This document shows positions 13,226 through 26,984 of a DNA stretch of 64,000 bases, in pieces. A model generated the notes under the pieces. The model saw only the letters and a program-made list of their open reading frames with translations, ran no database searches and was not told the origin of the DNA. A program made the translations under genes and the position numbers. Source of the stretch: Anarhynchus alexandrinus (taxonomy: Eukaryota; Chordata; Aves; Charadriiformes; Charadriidae). How positions within the stretch are numbered: position 1 is the stretch's first letter; each line of letters opens with the position of its first letter. The stretch is from contig VUYV01000020.1 of assembly GCA_008711295.1 (NCBI GenBank), positions 5,235,945 to 5,299,944 of the forward strand, given 5' to 3'.

Positions 13226-14328
13226 CTCGCATCTGATACGATACGCAAAACGATGCTGCTCCGCTGAAGGCTCAACTCCGTACCTCTAATGTGAAATTTC
13301 TACAGACAATCCAAAGATTTGGTTTTAAGACAGAAGTAATTCATATATACACACACTGCCTTCAGCATGCTTTCCCTTAAAAGACTGCTGACATCTTCTG
13401 TGTCATGAAAAGACGGATATGAAAATGTTTTGTGCCAGGAATGGTAATGCAGTAGAGCACAGAGTTCAGTAACTGTATACTGGTAATCACTATGGTCCTC
13501 ACTAAAAGTGATGCAATAGGTGATTAATAACAATGAAGCTCAGAATTTATAATTAGCTATTTCATGTAAGCCCTTTCAATAAATATGTAATTGGAGATAC
13601 ATATATGTTTTTAATACTAGTTCAAGTGTGAACTTATTTGGTCTTTGGTCTTTCTGCTTTTGTGAATCAGACTGCGATAGCAGCTTTTAAAAAAAAAATG
13701 TATTTTTAATTTAAATTGGTCTAGGCAAGTGCCACACTAAATATAGTGAGCATCTGCAGTATGTAAGAGCAAGGCAGGAAAAAGGATTATGAAAATAGCT
13801 GAAATAATTTTGTAAATGGCATATACTGCATGTCTATATCATTTAATTGTCATTCCTATCCTGTCAGATCTGTGTGGAGGCAGCCACATGCTTAAGCACA
13901 ACTTGGTCAAGTTAGTTGGTGCATTTACTCCTGTTTACAGCAGGTCTGGGCTTTAATTCAGGGCTTGGGGTTTTTATCTTTAATGAAAATTGAAAGGTGC
14001 AAGTGCTTAGAACAGCTGTACTCTAGCATGATCTATTCTACAGACAGTCACCTTGAACCAACACTGGGAAATAAGCCCTGCTGTTAACTTGAACAGGAGG
14101 TTAGCCAGGCACCTGGGAAGAAAAAGGCATTCTCTGTTTCTGCCTGTTGCAAATTCTTCTACAGTTAGGCTTATCTCAGCTAACCATGTAGACCTGAGCC
14201 CCATCCTTGAATTACTTTGTCCCGTTCCAGGTTACAATGGCACTTTTCGGTTGGGCTTTTTCTTTGTTTATTTGTTTGGTTTTGGTGTCTGTCCACGGAA
14301 TGAAGGTGCTTAGCTGCAGGGCAAAGCT
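13226..14328 (-). other. Probable TTC7A 3' UTR and immediate downstream DNA
   Basis: This lies directly after the TTC7A stop on the minus strand. It is AT-rich and has no recognisable gene. It probably contains the 3' UTR, whose end is not resolved (see the candidate poly(A) signal at 14267-14272). Confidence 0.45.
14267..14272 (-). terminator. Candidate poly(A) signal AATAAA after TTC7A stop
   Basis: The plus strand reads tttatt, which is AATAAA on the gene's strand, 57 bases beyond the stop codon. A 3' UTR this short would be unusual for TTC7A. Weaker ATTAAA forms (plus tttaat) occur further on near 13979 and 13952, and another AATAAA lies near 12816. The true cleavage site cannot be chosen from sequence alone. 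Confidence 0.3.
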
Positions 14329-14550
14329 TCAGAGCTCCCTGGGTATGACAGTGAACGGGATGACAGGACTGCTGGATTCGAGGTCCAAAGCGGTGAGGAA
14401 GCATTCAATGGCTGCTTCGTTTTTCCCCTGAGCTTGCAGAACCTCTCCAAGGCTGTTCCAGGCCCTGTGACTGGTAGTCTGGATCCGGATGGCATCTCTG
14501 AGGACTTTCTGGGCCAGGTCCCTCCGCCCAAGTCTGTTCAGCACCAGGCC
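14329..14550 (-). CDS. TTC7A: TTC7A terminal coding exon with stop codon
   Basis: The exon is 222 bases long: 73 codons plus TGA at 14331-14329. The acceptor reads ttgtttgttgacag, and the exon opens in phase 0 with [20 protein letters not shown]. Joined to the previous exon this gives ...[12 protein letters not shown], the expected TTC7 order. Two further TPR units follow: [20 protein letters not shown], then [20 protein letters not shown]. The protein ends PFTVIPREL, close to the C-terminus I remember for vertebrate TTC7A (IIPREL). In people, loss of TTC7A causes multiple intestinal atresia with immunodeficiency, and this C-terminal block is needed for kinase-complex assembly. Nothing is broken: no internal stop and no frameshift. 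The stop is followed within about 60 bases by a possible AATAAA signal. It is separated from the penultimate exon by an unusually large intron of 33.8 kb. Confidence 0.93.
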   Translation of the reverse strand, partial: GLVLNRLGRRDLAQKVLRDAIRIQTTSHRAWNSLGEVLQAQGKNEAAIECFLTALDLESSSPVIPFTVIPREL

Positions 14551-17500
14551 CTGTCAACAAACAAGTGAGGTATGATTAACAACGGCACAAAACAGAGGAA
14601 GAAATGGAGCGCCCCGAGTTCCCAGCAAGCTGGGCAGACATAGGAGTGCAGGCGCAGGAGTCCTATGGGGGGGATCTCCACCTATTTCTGGAAAAGAGAA
14701 GCAATCAGCTGTTAAGCTCTGATTTTTTTTTTGATTGTGATGTGTAATTTAAAAAAACAAATGTGAAAATAGCTTGCTTTTTAAGCAGAGAATGATCCAG
14801 CTCTGCAAGTGCTCCATGTTACTGCCTGTTACTGGGACAGCATATACCAGTGCTATATAGAGGAAAGGCTATAGGCCCTTTAAGCATCCCTCTCTCCTTG
14901 AGTAGGTTACAGTGGCTTCTAATCCCCAGGAAAATATACACAGGTTCAATTACACCGAGTATCTAAATTAACTCTTGCACATCTGGAACATCCGGCTGAG
15001 GCTGAGGTAAAGTCTCTCAGCTCCTACATCCTGACCATGTAGAAAGATCTTTCTTCTTAACAAATGGGACTAGAGGGACGTGACCCCCTTCCAGGCTTCT
15101 AGGGGCAGGCTGTATGTAACAGCACGGGCCCTATGTCCTCCTGCCCTCCAGTGTAGATCCTAAAGCAGTGTGCGGGAGGAGAAGGATGGAGGAACCTTGT
15201 TTAAAAAGCTGTCCTTAGGGTAAGAAAAGACACAAGTGGGCGTAACCATCTGGAAGGAACAGGAGGGGGAGGATGAAAGAAGTGGTAGGAAGAACATGTT
15301 TTCCTATAGGGCTCGCATGGATGCATCTGAACCCACAAAGCATCTAATGAGCCAGGCTCCCTTTTAATTATACAGCAGTCAACCACACCAAGCCCAGATG
15401 GTCATGTGGGCTTTGCAGGCCACAACGCATTAGTGGCATTTTTCTGCTTCCTCCTGAAGGTGCATGCACCAGGATGAACCTCCCACCAGTTTCATCCAGG
15501 CCTTTTCCAGCCTGTGGAAGAAGCAGCCAACTCTTTCATGTCGCCTGCCAAGCTCCACACGGCCTCTGCCTGCACTCACTCATGGAAATGTTGGAAAGTG
15601 AGATGACTGCCTGACTTCGTGCTTTCCTGGGACTACGTAGTATGTGGATGTAGTCATATATATGAAGAAAAGCATTAGCTTCACCTTGAATAGATCCAAT
15701 TGCCTTTAGTGGATATGAAAAGACATAAGCAACATGAAATCTCTTGCAACCAGAACCCAAGTAAATTTCTGATGAAAGAGTGGTGATACTTTTGGAAGTA
15801 GTGAAGATCTTGCCTTTGTCTTGTTCTTGTTTTTCCCAAAAAGTGCCATTAGATGCAGGATGCCTCAGCATGACTAAGGCCCTATAGCCAGTGACTACTA
15901 CTTCTTACAGAAACACATTACTTTGAGAGAAAAACTAAGAAACACCCATTTAATCAAGTATAGGTGGTACTGTGAAAAGTTTCACTGCTTCTTGCTTGCC
16001 CATAGCCTTGACCTGAATAACCAACTCAGTATCAAATCTGATCATGTAAAGATGCAGTGGGGATGTTTCTTCTTCAGGTTGGAAAATGATGAGGGAACGG
16101 GGCCTAATCTTACCGTCCCCTTGCGAGCAGGCACAGGTGGCACAGAGGTACCCCGATGGGAGAGGCTGGTTCCTCTAGAGGTAGCTGCCCAGAGACGACC
16201 ACAGGCACGTAATGACAGACTGGAAGGAATTTGTGCAATTATAATTTGAGTCACCCACTTGACAGGGATAATGAGGCATAGAAAGGGCAAGTAGTGTGGC
16301 CATAGCAAATCTGCTGCTGAGCCAAGAATAGACGGGAGCTATCTCAGCTCAAGTCTGTCCTCAACCACAAAACCACTCTTCCTAAAAACTCTTCCTGTTG
16401 CGCTGACCGAGCAGAGCCGACTGTGCTCTCTGGTGGCCGGGGACCCATCGCTGTCCTCACCCTGACACTAAGCGGCATCAAGCCTCTCGATGCTGCCGGA
16501 GGGCCGCTGGCCCCGGAGGCACGGGGGCCAGCGAGCCCGTGCAGCTGCTGCCTGTCATCCCTCTCCAACGAGGAGGGGAATTCCCTCCCCGGCTGACATC
16601 TCGCGCCTCTCAACAATGCCGCAGTGAAATCCACCTCATCGTAAACTGCTCATGCAGCACAGCTCCCTTGTCTGCCCCACCACCCTTGTTGGTCAAGGAC
16701 CAGAGGCTGGAGTGACTCCCCCCCCACCCCACGGCTCCCCAGTGCTGCATCTCATTTTGCCTGTGGCTGAGGAGGATGGAGCTTTGCATCTAACGGTCCC
16801 TGCAGCTGTGTTGCTGCGCTGGGAGGAGGCTGTACGGAAACTCCAGGTACGGTGTTCACCTGGGGGAGATGCTGAAGCGTAGCCCACCAGTAAGTGCAGC
16901 ACACCTGAACATTTGCTTGTTGGCATTCAGTGCTTTCAAGCATGCCAGTTTAGCTGAAAAAACATCTGTGAACCCTCAGAATCTCAGGCTCCCCAAAGCC
17001 AGGGGAAAGCCTCCTGTTGATGCTGCAGTATACTCCATGAGTGAAAACCGCTATATGTTTTTTGGGGGAAACACATGCTAAAAGAGGTAATGATTCCTCC
17101 CACCTCCTCCTTGTTTACGTGTATCACTGTTAGTGCCAAAGGCTGCCCAGGTCCATGGCCCTTCCCAGACATGCCCACTGTCCTGCTCCCCTCTTGTTCT
17201 GACCAGGAACATCCCCATGTCCCCTTCTTGCCCATGTGCCTGGATTTCCATGTGGTGTGGGCAAAAAAGGCTGTGCTTCAGACCTCAGCCCAAGCGGAGG
17301 TCGGGGTGCGGCCAACCCACTCTCCAACCCAGGCTCTCCAAATGTTCCCAAACCCCAGCGCTGAGACCTACTCCTTCACCCGGAGTGAGCCGCGACAGAT
17401 GGTGTCAGCCTTTCCAGCCAGGCTTAACTGAACCGGCAGAAATATGCTGCTGGATGTTTAAAGGACAGGTTGAACATCATTAATTCTGCATGCAGGAGAG

Positions 17501-17849
17501 TTTCTTGCTTTGAGTTTCCTCTCTCCCCTCATCCCCGCCCTGCTCCTTGCAAACCACAAGCATTTTGGGAGAGCTGGAGGCTGCACAATCCCTAAGCCTC
17601 ACGAAGATGCAGCACTGAGCACTTCAGTTTTTTGCTTCCCTGAGGTATTTGCACTTGAGAGCTTCTCCTTGCTACTGAATTTCTTATTTCCCCATGGAGT
17701 CTGGCTTGCTATAAGCAATGCCTGCATGTTGTTGCTATGTAGGTCCAGCTGGAATCTGCCTACAGTGCAAAAGAAAAAAATTATATATAAATTCAGAAAG
17801 CCACCCACTGACAGGCAATTTGCATTTTTATCTGGAAGATATTTTTTTT

Positions 17850-17863
17850 AAAAAAAAAAAAAA
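17850..17863. repeat. Poly-A tract
   Basis: Eight T directly followed by fourteen A, making a short T-A palindromic homopolymer junction. Confidence 0.8.
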
Positions 17864-20512
17864 GATTTTTCTAATGAAAGTTCAGTTCCTGAGTTTCTAT
17901 GGAAACTCATCTGCTTGGTGTGCATGCATAATTTCATAAAGTCAGATCTCAGGAAGATGAGCAATTAGTATAAATACAAGCAGGAATGTGATTAAGGGTT
18001 TCATCCTCTTATTCCTGAAGATGGAGGGTGGGGCTGGGTTTTATTGTTTTTCCTTGGTTTGTTATTGTGCTTTTGCCAAATGAACGCAAAAACCGGTGTA
18101 CAAGGTGGCCTCGCTCCTATGCCACCTCCTGGCTAGCACTGGCACTTCTGGTTTTGCCCGGTTATTTTCCTCCCATAGATGGTGAGTACCTCTAAGCGTG
18201 GTCTTCTCCATCAGTGGTGTTGGTACTGAGTCAGGCCCTCAGGAGCAATGAGGACAGCCTTCTTTTTAAACTCAAGCATATTATAAATAGCAAAATAAAC
18301 CAAACCCAAACCAAAAGGCGTGTGGGAATTATTTTGCTTTTGAGCCCCTGTGTGCAGCGCGTCGGTGGGGCTCGCACCAGGCCTGTGCTAGCCCCACGCT
18401 GGCATTTCATGTGCTGCTCACATTAATATAGCTGCATAGCGCCTGGATGCTAACTCACTCACTCGAGGAGGTCTGAGGGTAACGTGTGCAGATTAAATTA
18501 ATTTTCTTCTTTAGGTCTGAAGACGTACTTCCGACCTCGTAAACAGAGAGACTAGTGAAGGTGGTGCTTTCAAGCCAGACTGTAAAAGACGGCGCTGAAA
18601 GCACTGGAAGAAATTCATTTGAGGTGAAGGGCTGCGGCACAGCGAAGCTGGTACGGTCTGGCAGCGCGCGAAGGCAGAGGGGAGACGGTGAATTTGGTTT
18701 GCTGATGTAGGGTGCCTCACGCCGGCAGCTGGACTCCTGAATTTATTGTTTTGAATTTCAGGGGACAGGGGGTGCGTATGGGAAGCTTTTTCAAAGGTAC
18801 TTTTGACCTTGTCCGCGTGCAAAACAAAACCTAAACCACTTCTATAGTGACACTGGGTTGGACTCCCTTGCCTTCAGTGATGTGATACTCGGTAATTGAT
18901 ACTTCAGTGAGGCTATTTTTGTTTTAGAATAGGAGAGCCATATTTCAATTTAAGTTAGATGAACAAAAAAGCGACTTGTTTTCAATGTCCACTAGTAAAG
19001 ACAGTGAGCACAAACCCCACTTGAAGTCCCACTTCAGAAGGTTGTGAAATTTCTGATCTGTGCCTTTATTTCCTTAGAGTTTGACAAAACCTCCTAAAAG
19101 GTTGTTAGCTCATAAAAGTCCCAGAAAATTGCGCAGAAAAGACATTATGGAAGACTACAAAACAAGCCTAACGTACAAGCTGGAGTTTATTTTTAGTAAT
19201 GAAAGTCAAAACTTCCTTTGCAAATATTTAGTTCAAACACCTGATGAGCTGCAGGGAGTTATCCTGAGTCTTGGCATCCTCCTCTCCTTCCACTAAAGTG
19301 GCACAGACTTAGTTGTTCTTTCCTTTGGGGCTTGCATTGGAAAAAGATGTCCAGAAAAATGTTTTATTTCATTCCTGGAAGATTGCTTTATGTTTTGTTT
19401 GCACGGTCACCTCATTCTTGGAGAATCTGTATCGGTGGACCAGACTCTATCCTTCACAAATTGTTTTTAATAATTACTTTAAATGCAAGTTCTCTCTTTC
19501 TTTGCATGAGATTCAAATTCCAAAGTTAGGTTGTCTCTCGTGCTTTTCTCAATTGAGCAGAGCATTTTTGCCCATCTAAATAACCTAAGAAGTTTCCAGA
19601 ATAAATTAGACTTTGCAGACTTTGCTGCTGGGCTTCTGCTAGTGCATTGTTTAGCTAATTTCAAGGTAAATAGGGTACCCTTACTGTCTACCGCACTCTG
19701 TAATACGGCCATGTCACTAGTGGTTAGTAGGAGGGTAATCAGCAGCTGGCAAGATCAGGGCATGCTGCAGAAGAGTGCTTGTTCGAAAGTGTGCTTATTC
19801 AGCAGAACCCTACAAAAAGCCTTTCAAGACGCATTTGGCACTTGGTGATAACAGTCTCATGTAACAGAAAAATCCGCACTGCTACAGGGCAACATACGCT
19901 TCTGTAATTATTTAGCAATCAGAATAACTTGTAAGCAAAATCTGTTGCATAAACCATGAAATATCAGAGAGTCCTTTTGGAAAATGGCAAAGATTAACCC
20001 TGGAAATTCTAGGTCTCCTAGAATAAAGACAGACATGTAACTAGCCAATTGCTCTGTGATTCTTTTCCCTTCCACTCATGACCCCCGACATTTCTGAGGA
20101 GCCAGGATTTTTTTTTTTTAAGCTGGGAGCAGTGCAGTGAGTTTTTGGTGTGCTGTCCCTTGGCCACGCAGCAGCTGGCAGTGTGTGGGGGAGCCAATCA
20201 TCCATTTTGCTGATTCAGTCCAGGTTGTGGCAAACCTGAGCTATACATCTGAGCTGTGGTCTCTGAAAACAGGCTGTAGGAATACACAGAACAGTCAGGG
20301 TCCACCCGCCAATTAGACACCGTATCTTAATTTGCTGCCCTAACAAAGGGTGACTGGGGTCCGCTTCTGGAGGAAAGCTCGTCTTTCAGTGTTTCTGCTG
20401 CCTCTTTTGTCGAGAGCAGCTTTTCCTTCTCTTCCTTCCCCCTCTCCATCTCCTCCGCTGAAGCTGCTGCAGCCCCTGTCAGTCAGTGACGCTGAAGTGC
20501 TGCATTTGATAA

Positions 20513-20567
20513 AGCAGAGGAGGGGAAGGAGAGGAAAGGAGAGGGGAGGAGAGGGAAGGCAGGCAGG
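20513..20567. repeat. GGA-rich purine tract
   Basis: A stretch of gagg and ggaa motifs (such as ggagaggaaaggagagggga) with almost no pyrimidines on the plus strand for about 50 bases. Purine tracts of this sort can form triplex or G-rich structures. No coding sense is apparent. Confidence 0.75.
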
Positions 20568-21904
20568 GCCACTGCAAAACGCAGCATGTGGAAAGGAAAA
20601 ACGAAGGAACGGCACTGGAGGGGGGAAACTGGCAAGTGCTGGGAAAAGCAAAAACCCGAGTTTGCATCACGATTTGTAGCACTTGAGCACTGCCTGTGGG
20701 TTTCGACTCAGTAGGTTCAACGCAGAGATTTCAGCTCTGGTACTGCAGGCACCAAAGGCAGCCCAGCAGCAGATTGCTGCTTAAACTTCACTGCAGCATC
20801 TTCGTGCGCTAGAGATGACTATGAGGTAAGAGAAGAAATGAGATTGCGAGGAGGTGTCAGGAGAGACAGACTAGCTGAGCACGAAGACAGCGATGTCTTA
20901 AGCCCACCACAGACCTGGGCACACGGATATGCTTTACCAACCGTACCGAGGTAGCTTTGGCACGGAGAGAAGGAAAAGCAAAAGAAAGAAAAGATCAAAA
21001 GTGGTGAAGAGCCAAAGAGAGGAACATCCCCTCTTCCTTAGCTTGCCAATGTGTTTTTTGAGGCGGTGTATAATTGCAAAGGCACCATCTTGCCCAGGCC
21101 CCCCGTGCGGCCAAGGCAAGTCGTCCCCCCCCCCGCCGAAGGGAAGCGCTGTGCTGTGCTGCACGCTGCCCTCTGCCCAGGCTTGCTCTCTCTATTTGAG
21201 TTCATCAAATGTTAGCAGGGATGTTTGTACCGTGTTTGAAGCTTAAACGTGATAAAACATTTATTGACATAAAAGCAAACCCTAAGGCAGCATTTCAAAC
21301 CAGGAGGCTCTGATCTCTTCATAGGGAGGCTCATACAAGCCTAGGGAGAATGAAGAGTTTTTCTGCCTTGTTGGATTGTCGTCACTTAAGCTTCATTCAA
21401 AGCGGAATTGTTTGCTGCATGCTGAATATTCTCTAGATAGATCTTCCTCTGCTGAGACCTACATGGAGACGAAGCAGCAAGCGAGGAAACCTAACAGGAT
21501 GCCTTGGCCACACGTTTGAGACTAACTGAATGCAGTATTTGTTTCGCACTCTCTTTTCCTAGGGAAGGCAGTTTTCTCCCAGCTCTGATCTTAGCAGTTG
21601 TCATAGTAATGCTGCAGTACAGCGCACAGTAGCTTCAACTAGGACTCAAGCTCATGGTGTCGTCTATATAAACATGCACTCAGAGAAGGTCACAAACTAA
21701 TAATAAATAGTAATTTAGAATACATAATTTATAATTTAAGGTCCCAATTCTGTTATGCACTGTACCTGCTTCCCTGGCAAAAAGCCTTGTTGAAATTAGT
21801 GAGATTCAGCCTAGATATATCAAAGTATTTCAAAATATGTGCAGAAGCAAGACTGACTGGCATCAGCAATGAGAGAAAAGGCATGCAAAATACATGCAGG
21901 ATGC

Positions 21905-22135
21905 TGAAGAGCAGCAGGTAGCCTGCTGGCTAAAGCACTTGACTAGAAAGCGGTTGCTGTGCTTCACTGGCTGCTACTACATAATAATCTGCCATTACTC
22001 AGGAACAATTCAGAGAGCAAGGACAGGGTCAGGGGACAAGCTTTGGGCGGCAGAAGTCCTGGGTTTAAGAATTCTCAGGCTAAGCAGGGTTGAGAACTTG
22101 CCTCTCTTGTGCCCAGGGGGTGCATACTAACTTCT
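21905..22135 (+). repeat. Possible old tRNA-derived SINE fragment
   Basis: The segment tagcctgctggctaaagcac followed by ttgactagaaagc resembles the head of a tRNA-related SINE (box A-like). Some 130 bases later gtcctgggtttaagaattc resembles a box B region. The spacing is too long for a tRNA gene and the similarity is weak. It could be chance. Confidence 0.25.
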
Positions 22136-25100
22136 AGCAAACATTTTTAAGAAGTTAGGGCACCCCCATCGCCCCCAGGGCGGGAAACAGCTCTCTGCCT
22201 CTGTTTTGAGAGTAAGCAGGCGCCTACGTTCTGTCACACATAGCAAGATGTTGCTGCATATAGCTGGGCAATGTCCAGGTTTAAAACTTGGACACCCAAT
22301 TAATCCGAGTGCCCAGTGTGCTGTGGCTGATGAACAGGGAATTTTTGGCCGCTTAGGTTTCCTCCAGTGCCAATGCTGGATCTTTCCCCAACTTTTAATG
22401 CACTGCTTTGCAAGAAAGGAAGGGCTGATGTGCACATTTCCCATGCGTGCTATCTTCCCCTCTCTGTACACGGTAAATCTTGTCTGAACGTATGAGTCAT
22501 GAACAGGTCCTCCTAGCTAACAGCTTCAGCTCTGCCGAGGGTCTCTATGAACCTCAGTCCCACAGAACTAATCGCCAGAGCAAGTGCCACGTTTAGTATG
22601 TCTCTGAGGAAGGGTGTAGCGCAGCAAAGACACGGCCGACAGAAGCACATAGCATGCCGATGTAGATTACAGCAGATGTCTTCTGAAAGGAGAGCTGAGA
22701 TATTTAAAAAATCTTAATTTGCTTAGTTTTTCCACTACTGGCAGTCTCTGGGATAGCATGTTATTAATGACATCCTCTGCACAACTACAGCCGGAGCCTC
22801 AGAGTGCAGTATCGCAGCTGAGCCCTAAGCTAGCTGAGCTGCTGGGAAACACAGGGCGAGCTGTGGTCCAGCCAGCGCCTCCGGCTTCTGCTCCAGGGCC
22901 TCTGATCCCACAAGGAACATGTTTCCTTATCGTCTCTTAACATAAAATCTCTCATAAATCATGAGCCTCCATGCACAAAGAGATTTTGCTGAATTACAGA
23001 TGGCATTTTCTGTTACATGCTCAAAGGAGAACAAATGAAGAAACTCATTGAGAAGACAAATAATTAAAGACTTCTGATAAATACTGCACATAACATTAGT
23101 GTAAATGGAAGCTCCAGCGACACTGGAGAGCTGTGGTATTTACATGTTTCCCATTTGTTTGGCAAGAAGGGACTTCTGCTTCCTTCTTTTGACTGTGGCC
23201 AGCTCAGTGTATCGGGAAATCTTGCTGAAAACCTGGAAATCTTGCTGGTTCCCACCCCCTCTGTTTGTGCAGCTGTGTCTTATGCACCAGGAGGTAACAT
23301 ATTCTGTTATTGTGCTACACGCTATTTTATACAATGTATTACTATAGCCTATCACTCTGTCCTGTCTTTGGTGCAATAACAGGCAGCCTAAATAGCACAG
23401 AATTTAAACTAGTTATAAATGGTTTCCTTGTTTGAAGGTTGAAGTACAAAGGGGATAGTCATGCCACCCCTTCTCCCTTCTGACAGTTCCCTGAGCACTT
23501 TCTGAAATACTATTTATGAGTTCAGCTGTAGACCAACTTGACTTCTACAATTTCGAGGCTTTAATTTGATCTCAGAGCAAAGCACAGCATGAGGACAATA
23601 CTGATGAGTAGAGCTGCAGTGGTATCTTCAGGGCTGTGGATGGGAAACCACAACTAAAGCTAGTAATCTTCTGGAAGATGAGGTTGGAGCTCAGTGGAGA
23701 GGCATCTGCTGCAGGGAGAGATCAGGCCAAGGACAATGTCTTCAGGCTGGGACGCAAGTTTTATTCTCCAGAGATGACTGAACCACCCCAGGAACGCGAG
23801 GGGTTTAAGAAATGTATCAGGTTCTTCTCCTGTAAAGTGTTATACACACTTTAGAGACAGGATCAGAGAAGAGCTGGGGAGTTTTGTCTTTCAGGAATTT
23901 ATTTTGGTCTCTAAAGTTACATAAACAGAGCCTGAATAATGTGGTAATGAGCACCTCAGGGACAGGGAGAATAACTTACCACAACAGAGGAACGCAAGTG
24001 ATTGGCACAGATAAACAGGAGCTACAGATTCCCTGGAAACTGGGATAATCCACCTCTGAGAAGCAGAGAACCAGCCCTCCCGCTAATGGACTGAAATCTC
24101 TGCGCTGCACAGTGGGTCAGATTTGCTCCTTCTGACGACCCCAAACACCCCAGCAGGTCTGGTCTCTCCCTGAGGAGGGAAATGCGCAGTTCCCCCAGGA
24201 GAGGAAACGGCCACTCATAGTGTCTAAGTGATGGCTTCGGTGTCAGAGAATCACTTATCACCTTGTTTGTGATGGCTCCACTGTCTCCTCTGGATGGAGG
24301 AAGGAAGTTTGGCAACTGCGGAGGAAGACAGTGGGCAACAGACCTGCAAAACAACTCTGTCAGCTCCTAACTGGTGCTCAGGAGCCGTGATCCGGCTGCC
24401 CAGCCAGGGATTTGCTCCGATGGCTGGGCTACTGAAGCTGCCAGCTAGCTAGTGGATTTGCAGCGAGGATGGCAGCGGGGGAGGGGGAAATTCTGCAGCA
24501 AACAGAAAGGAAGAGAACAAAGCGTTTGCAATTCCTTGGACAGTGAATGAGCTGACACACAAACTTAATTGGAGCATCCAAAATGCTCATTTCTCCTGTG
24601 GGAGCCAGTGACTAGAGGCAAAGACAAGTTCTCTCCCTCAAGCTCAGCTGCTTCAATACAAAAATTTGAGTTAAGAGGCTGCTCTAAGGATTGTTTTTCC
24701 CCAAGGAGAGCTTAGAGCAGTTATTTTGGGATATCTGAAGCGCAGGAACATTCCTGGGATTCTGCAATAAGCCTCAGAGTTGGGAAAACAGAATCTGCTA
24801 ACCAGCCATGGTTTGGAAGGAGGCTACCGATCGTCTTCAAAGGCCAAACAGTGCGGCTTTACCATTGTCCTGCTTGGTGGAGCTGCAAAAGGTACGTGCC
24901 AGACAGGCATAATATCCATTGGGAGAGCTTCTCTTAGGGTCAGATTAGAATTAGTTTTGATCACTCTCTCCTCCCCAGCCCACAACGCACCTATCTGGGA
25001 CTTGCAGAGTACCACTGCGGTACCGATGGGCAGAAAGCAGCTGTCCCCATTACGCTCAGCATGACTGGGGATGCTTCCCGCAATCACCGCCTTACGCATG

Positions 25101-25738
25101 ACGAGCGTGCGATCACTTGACGGGGAATTCCAGTGGAGAGCACCGTCCCACCGGAGGCTGCGCTGATGGTCCACCAGCAAGTGTTGCGCTGCTGACGTGC
25201 CACTTTTGGGAGGAGGTGTAACTAGCTATGTCACCCTGCAGAGCGGGCTGAAAATAGGATTGCACTCACTGTGCCATGTGGCTCAGTGGTATGTCAGGAC
25301 ATGTATTTTTAGGAAATTCCTCCTTTGGGCAGAAAGGGTGAAGTGCTTGGCCTGGTTTGCAGGCTGCTGGCTTCGCCCAGATCGTTCATACTAGGGTGTG
25401 GGGGCATGTTAGCCACCCGCTGGTCTCTGGATGCTCTTAGTGCCTGGATACAGTGCTAGCCCTAGTTATCTATTGATCAGGGTGGCTGCGGACGGGTAAA
25501 AGATGGGGCTGGACTGCTGCTGTGCTTTTCTTTGTTTCAATGCATGCACGCTTGCTCTCTCTTTTTGCTGGTGCTTTTCAGAGAGGGAGCCGACCTCCAA
25601 CAGAGGAGGGATGGAGAAAAAAGTAAGGAAGAACAATGTCTTGGGAAGGATATGGTCTCTGAGGAGCAGCAATAAAAATGTACCTTGCAGAATGAATGTA
25701 TGAGGGGAATAGGGAGCTCAGAGAAGAGAACTCATGTA

Positions 25739-25774
25739 GAGAAGAGAGAGAGAATGAGAGAAAGAGAAGGAAAA
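25739..25774. repeat. GA-rich microsatellite
   Basis: Imperfect (GA)n repeat, including agagagagagaatgagag, in the last TTC7A intron. Confidence 0.75.
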
Positions 25775-26885
25775 GCAGATGGTAAGTAGGGGATTTAAAT
25801 AAGCTCCTGGAGAAGCAAAGAGGGGTCTGACTTGGTGAGGTACTTTTTAGGTGCAGCATAATGAAAAAATGCAGTATATCTCCATGCCCAGCCAGTTACT
25901 GATACATAGACAGTGCTGTGACTTGTCTGACCCCAGGAGAAGGACGAGGTAAGGCAGCGCTGGACTCAGAATCAAATTCTTCTCTCTGACAGACACTTGC
26001 CAGCTTCCTCTTTTCCCCAGAACATCATTCCTATCAGGCAGCATGTGTTCAGCTCCAGCATCTGGGTTGTGATATTTTGGCAGCTGCACAAAATCTCTGC
26101 TATCAAATCCCACCTGCCAGTCTCATGTCTGCTCCCACAGACCTTTGCCTGTTAGCAAATGTTTCAAAATCACACTGCCAGGCACAGCACATCATTCTGC
26201 AATCCTACCTCAGGCAAAAAACCCTCACGCAAGGACTCCTTTTAACTTCAGTGGGCTGCGGGAGGGAAAGGCTAGAGGCCAGGCCTCTGGATTACAGGCA
26301 GAAATATTCATTTAGGTCACAGTTTGCACTGCATTCTTTTCAGCGCTAATGTAAACCAGCTATTTTTCCCCTGAATTATCTGAATAATACTATTTTGTCT
26401 GTGACATTTTAAGAAGCTTTCTTTTGAGACATGTTCCGTGCTATAGCTGTGCAGTAAGAAAATCCGTGAACTTTGTTCACCAGAATGTGTTCATGTGAAG
26501 TCGTTCTCCCCTTCTTTACAAATTCTTCCTTTCCCTTCCCTTGCTTCTTAGCAGTCCCAGATAAGCAATGCCACCAATGGGATGTGTGCAAACTGTATGT
26601 TTCCTTGTAGTCGAAACAGTTCATTAGTAAACAAAATGCTGAAATACAGCTTGCTCATCTACCCCAGCTAAGAGATCTAGCCACAGAAATAACTGCAATT
26701 TTTAATTCTGTATGGGGAGAAAGGACTTAAACCTCCACATAAATAATCTGCTATAATATTTCACAATCTGACTTTCCCCAGCATGAACCTAGGCAATGAG
26801 GCTGTGCTTTTGGTGCAAGAGGACAATATCTCTTGGAGATGGTCTAAGGTACTTGATTATTATGTTTTTAAAAAATTGAAAGAGT

Positions 26886-26984
26886 AACCTGGTCTAGTGG
26901 AAGGTGTCCCCGCCCATGGCAGGGGGGTTGGAACTAGATGATCTTTAAGGTCCCTTCCAACCTAAATCATTCTATGATTCTATG
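26886..26984 (+). repeat. CR1 LINE 3' end (about 100 bases)
   Basis: The segment reads aacctggtctagtggaaggt, then ggcaggggggttggaactag, atgatctttaaggtcccttcc, and ends with two copies of attctatg at 26969-26984. This is the terminal part of an avian CR1 in plus orientation, strongly 5'-truncated and well preserved. It is antisense to TTC7A inside the last intron. Confidence 0.93.

Noticed and set aside
21905..22110. tRNA gene, because of box A-like and box B-like strings
   Set aside because: The boxes are too far apart, no cloverleaf can be formed by eye, and the second box is mismatched. Listed only as a weak SINE candidate.
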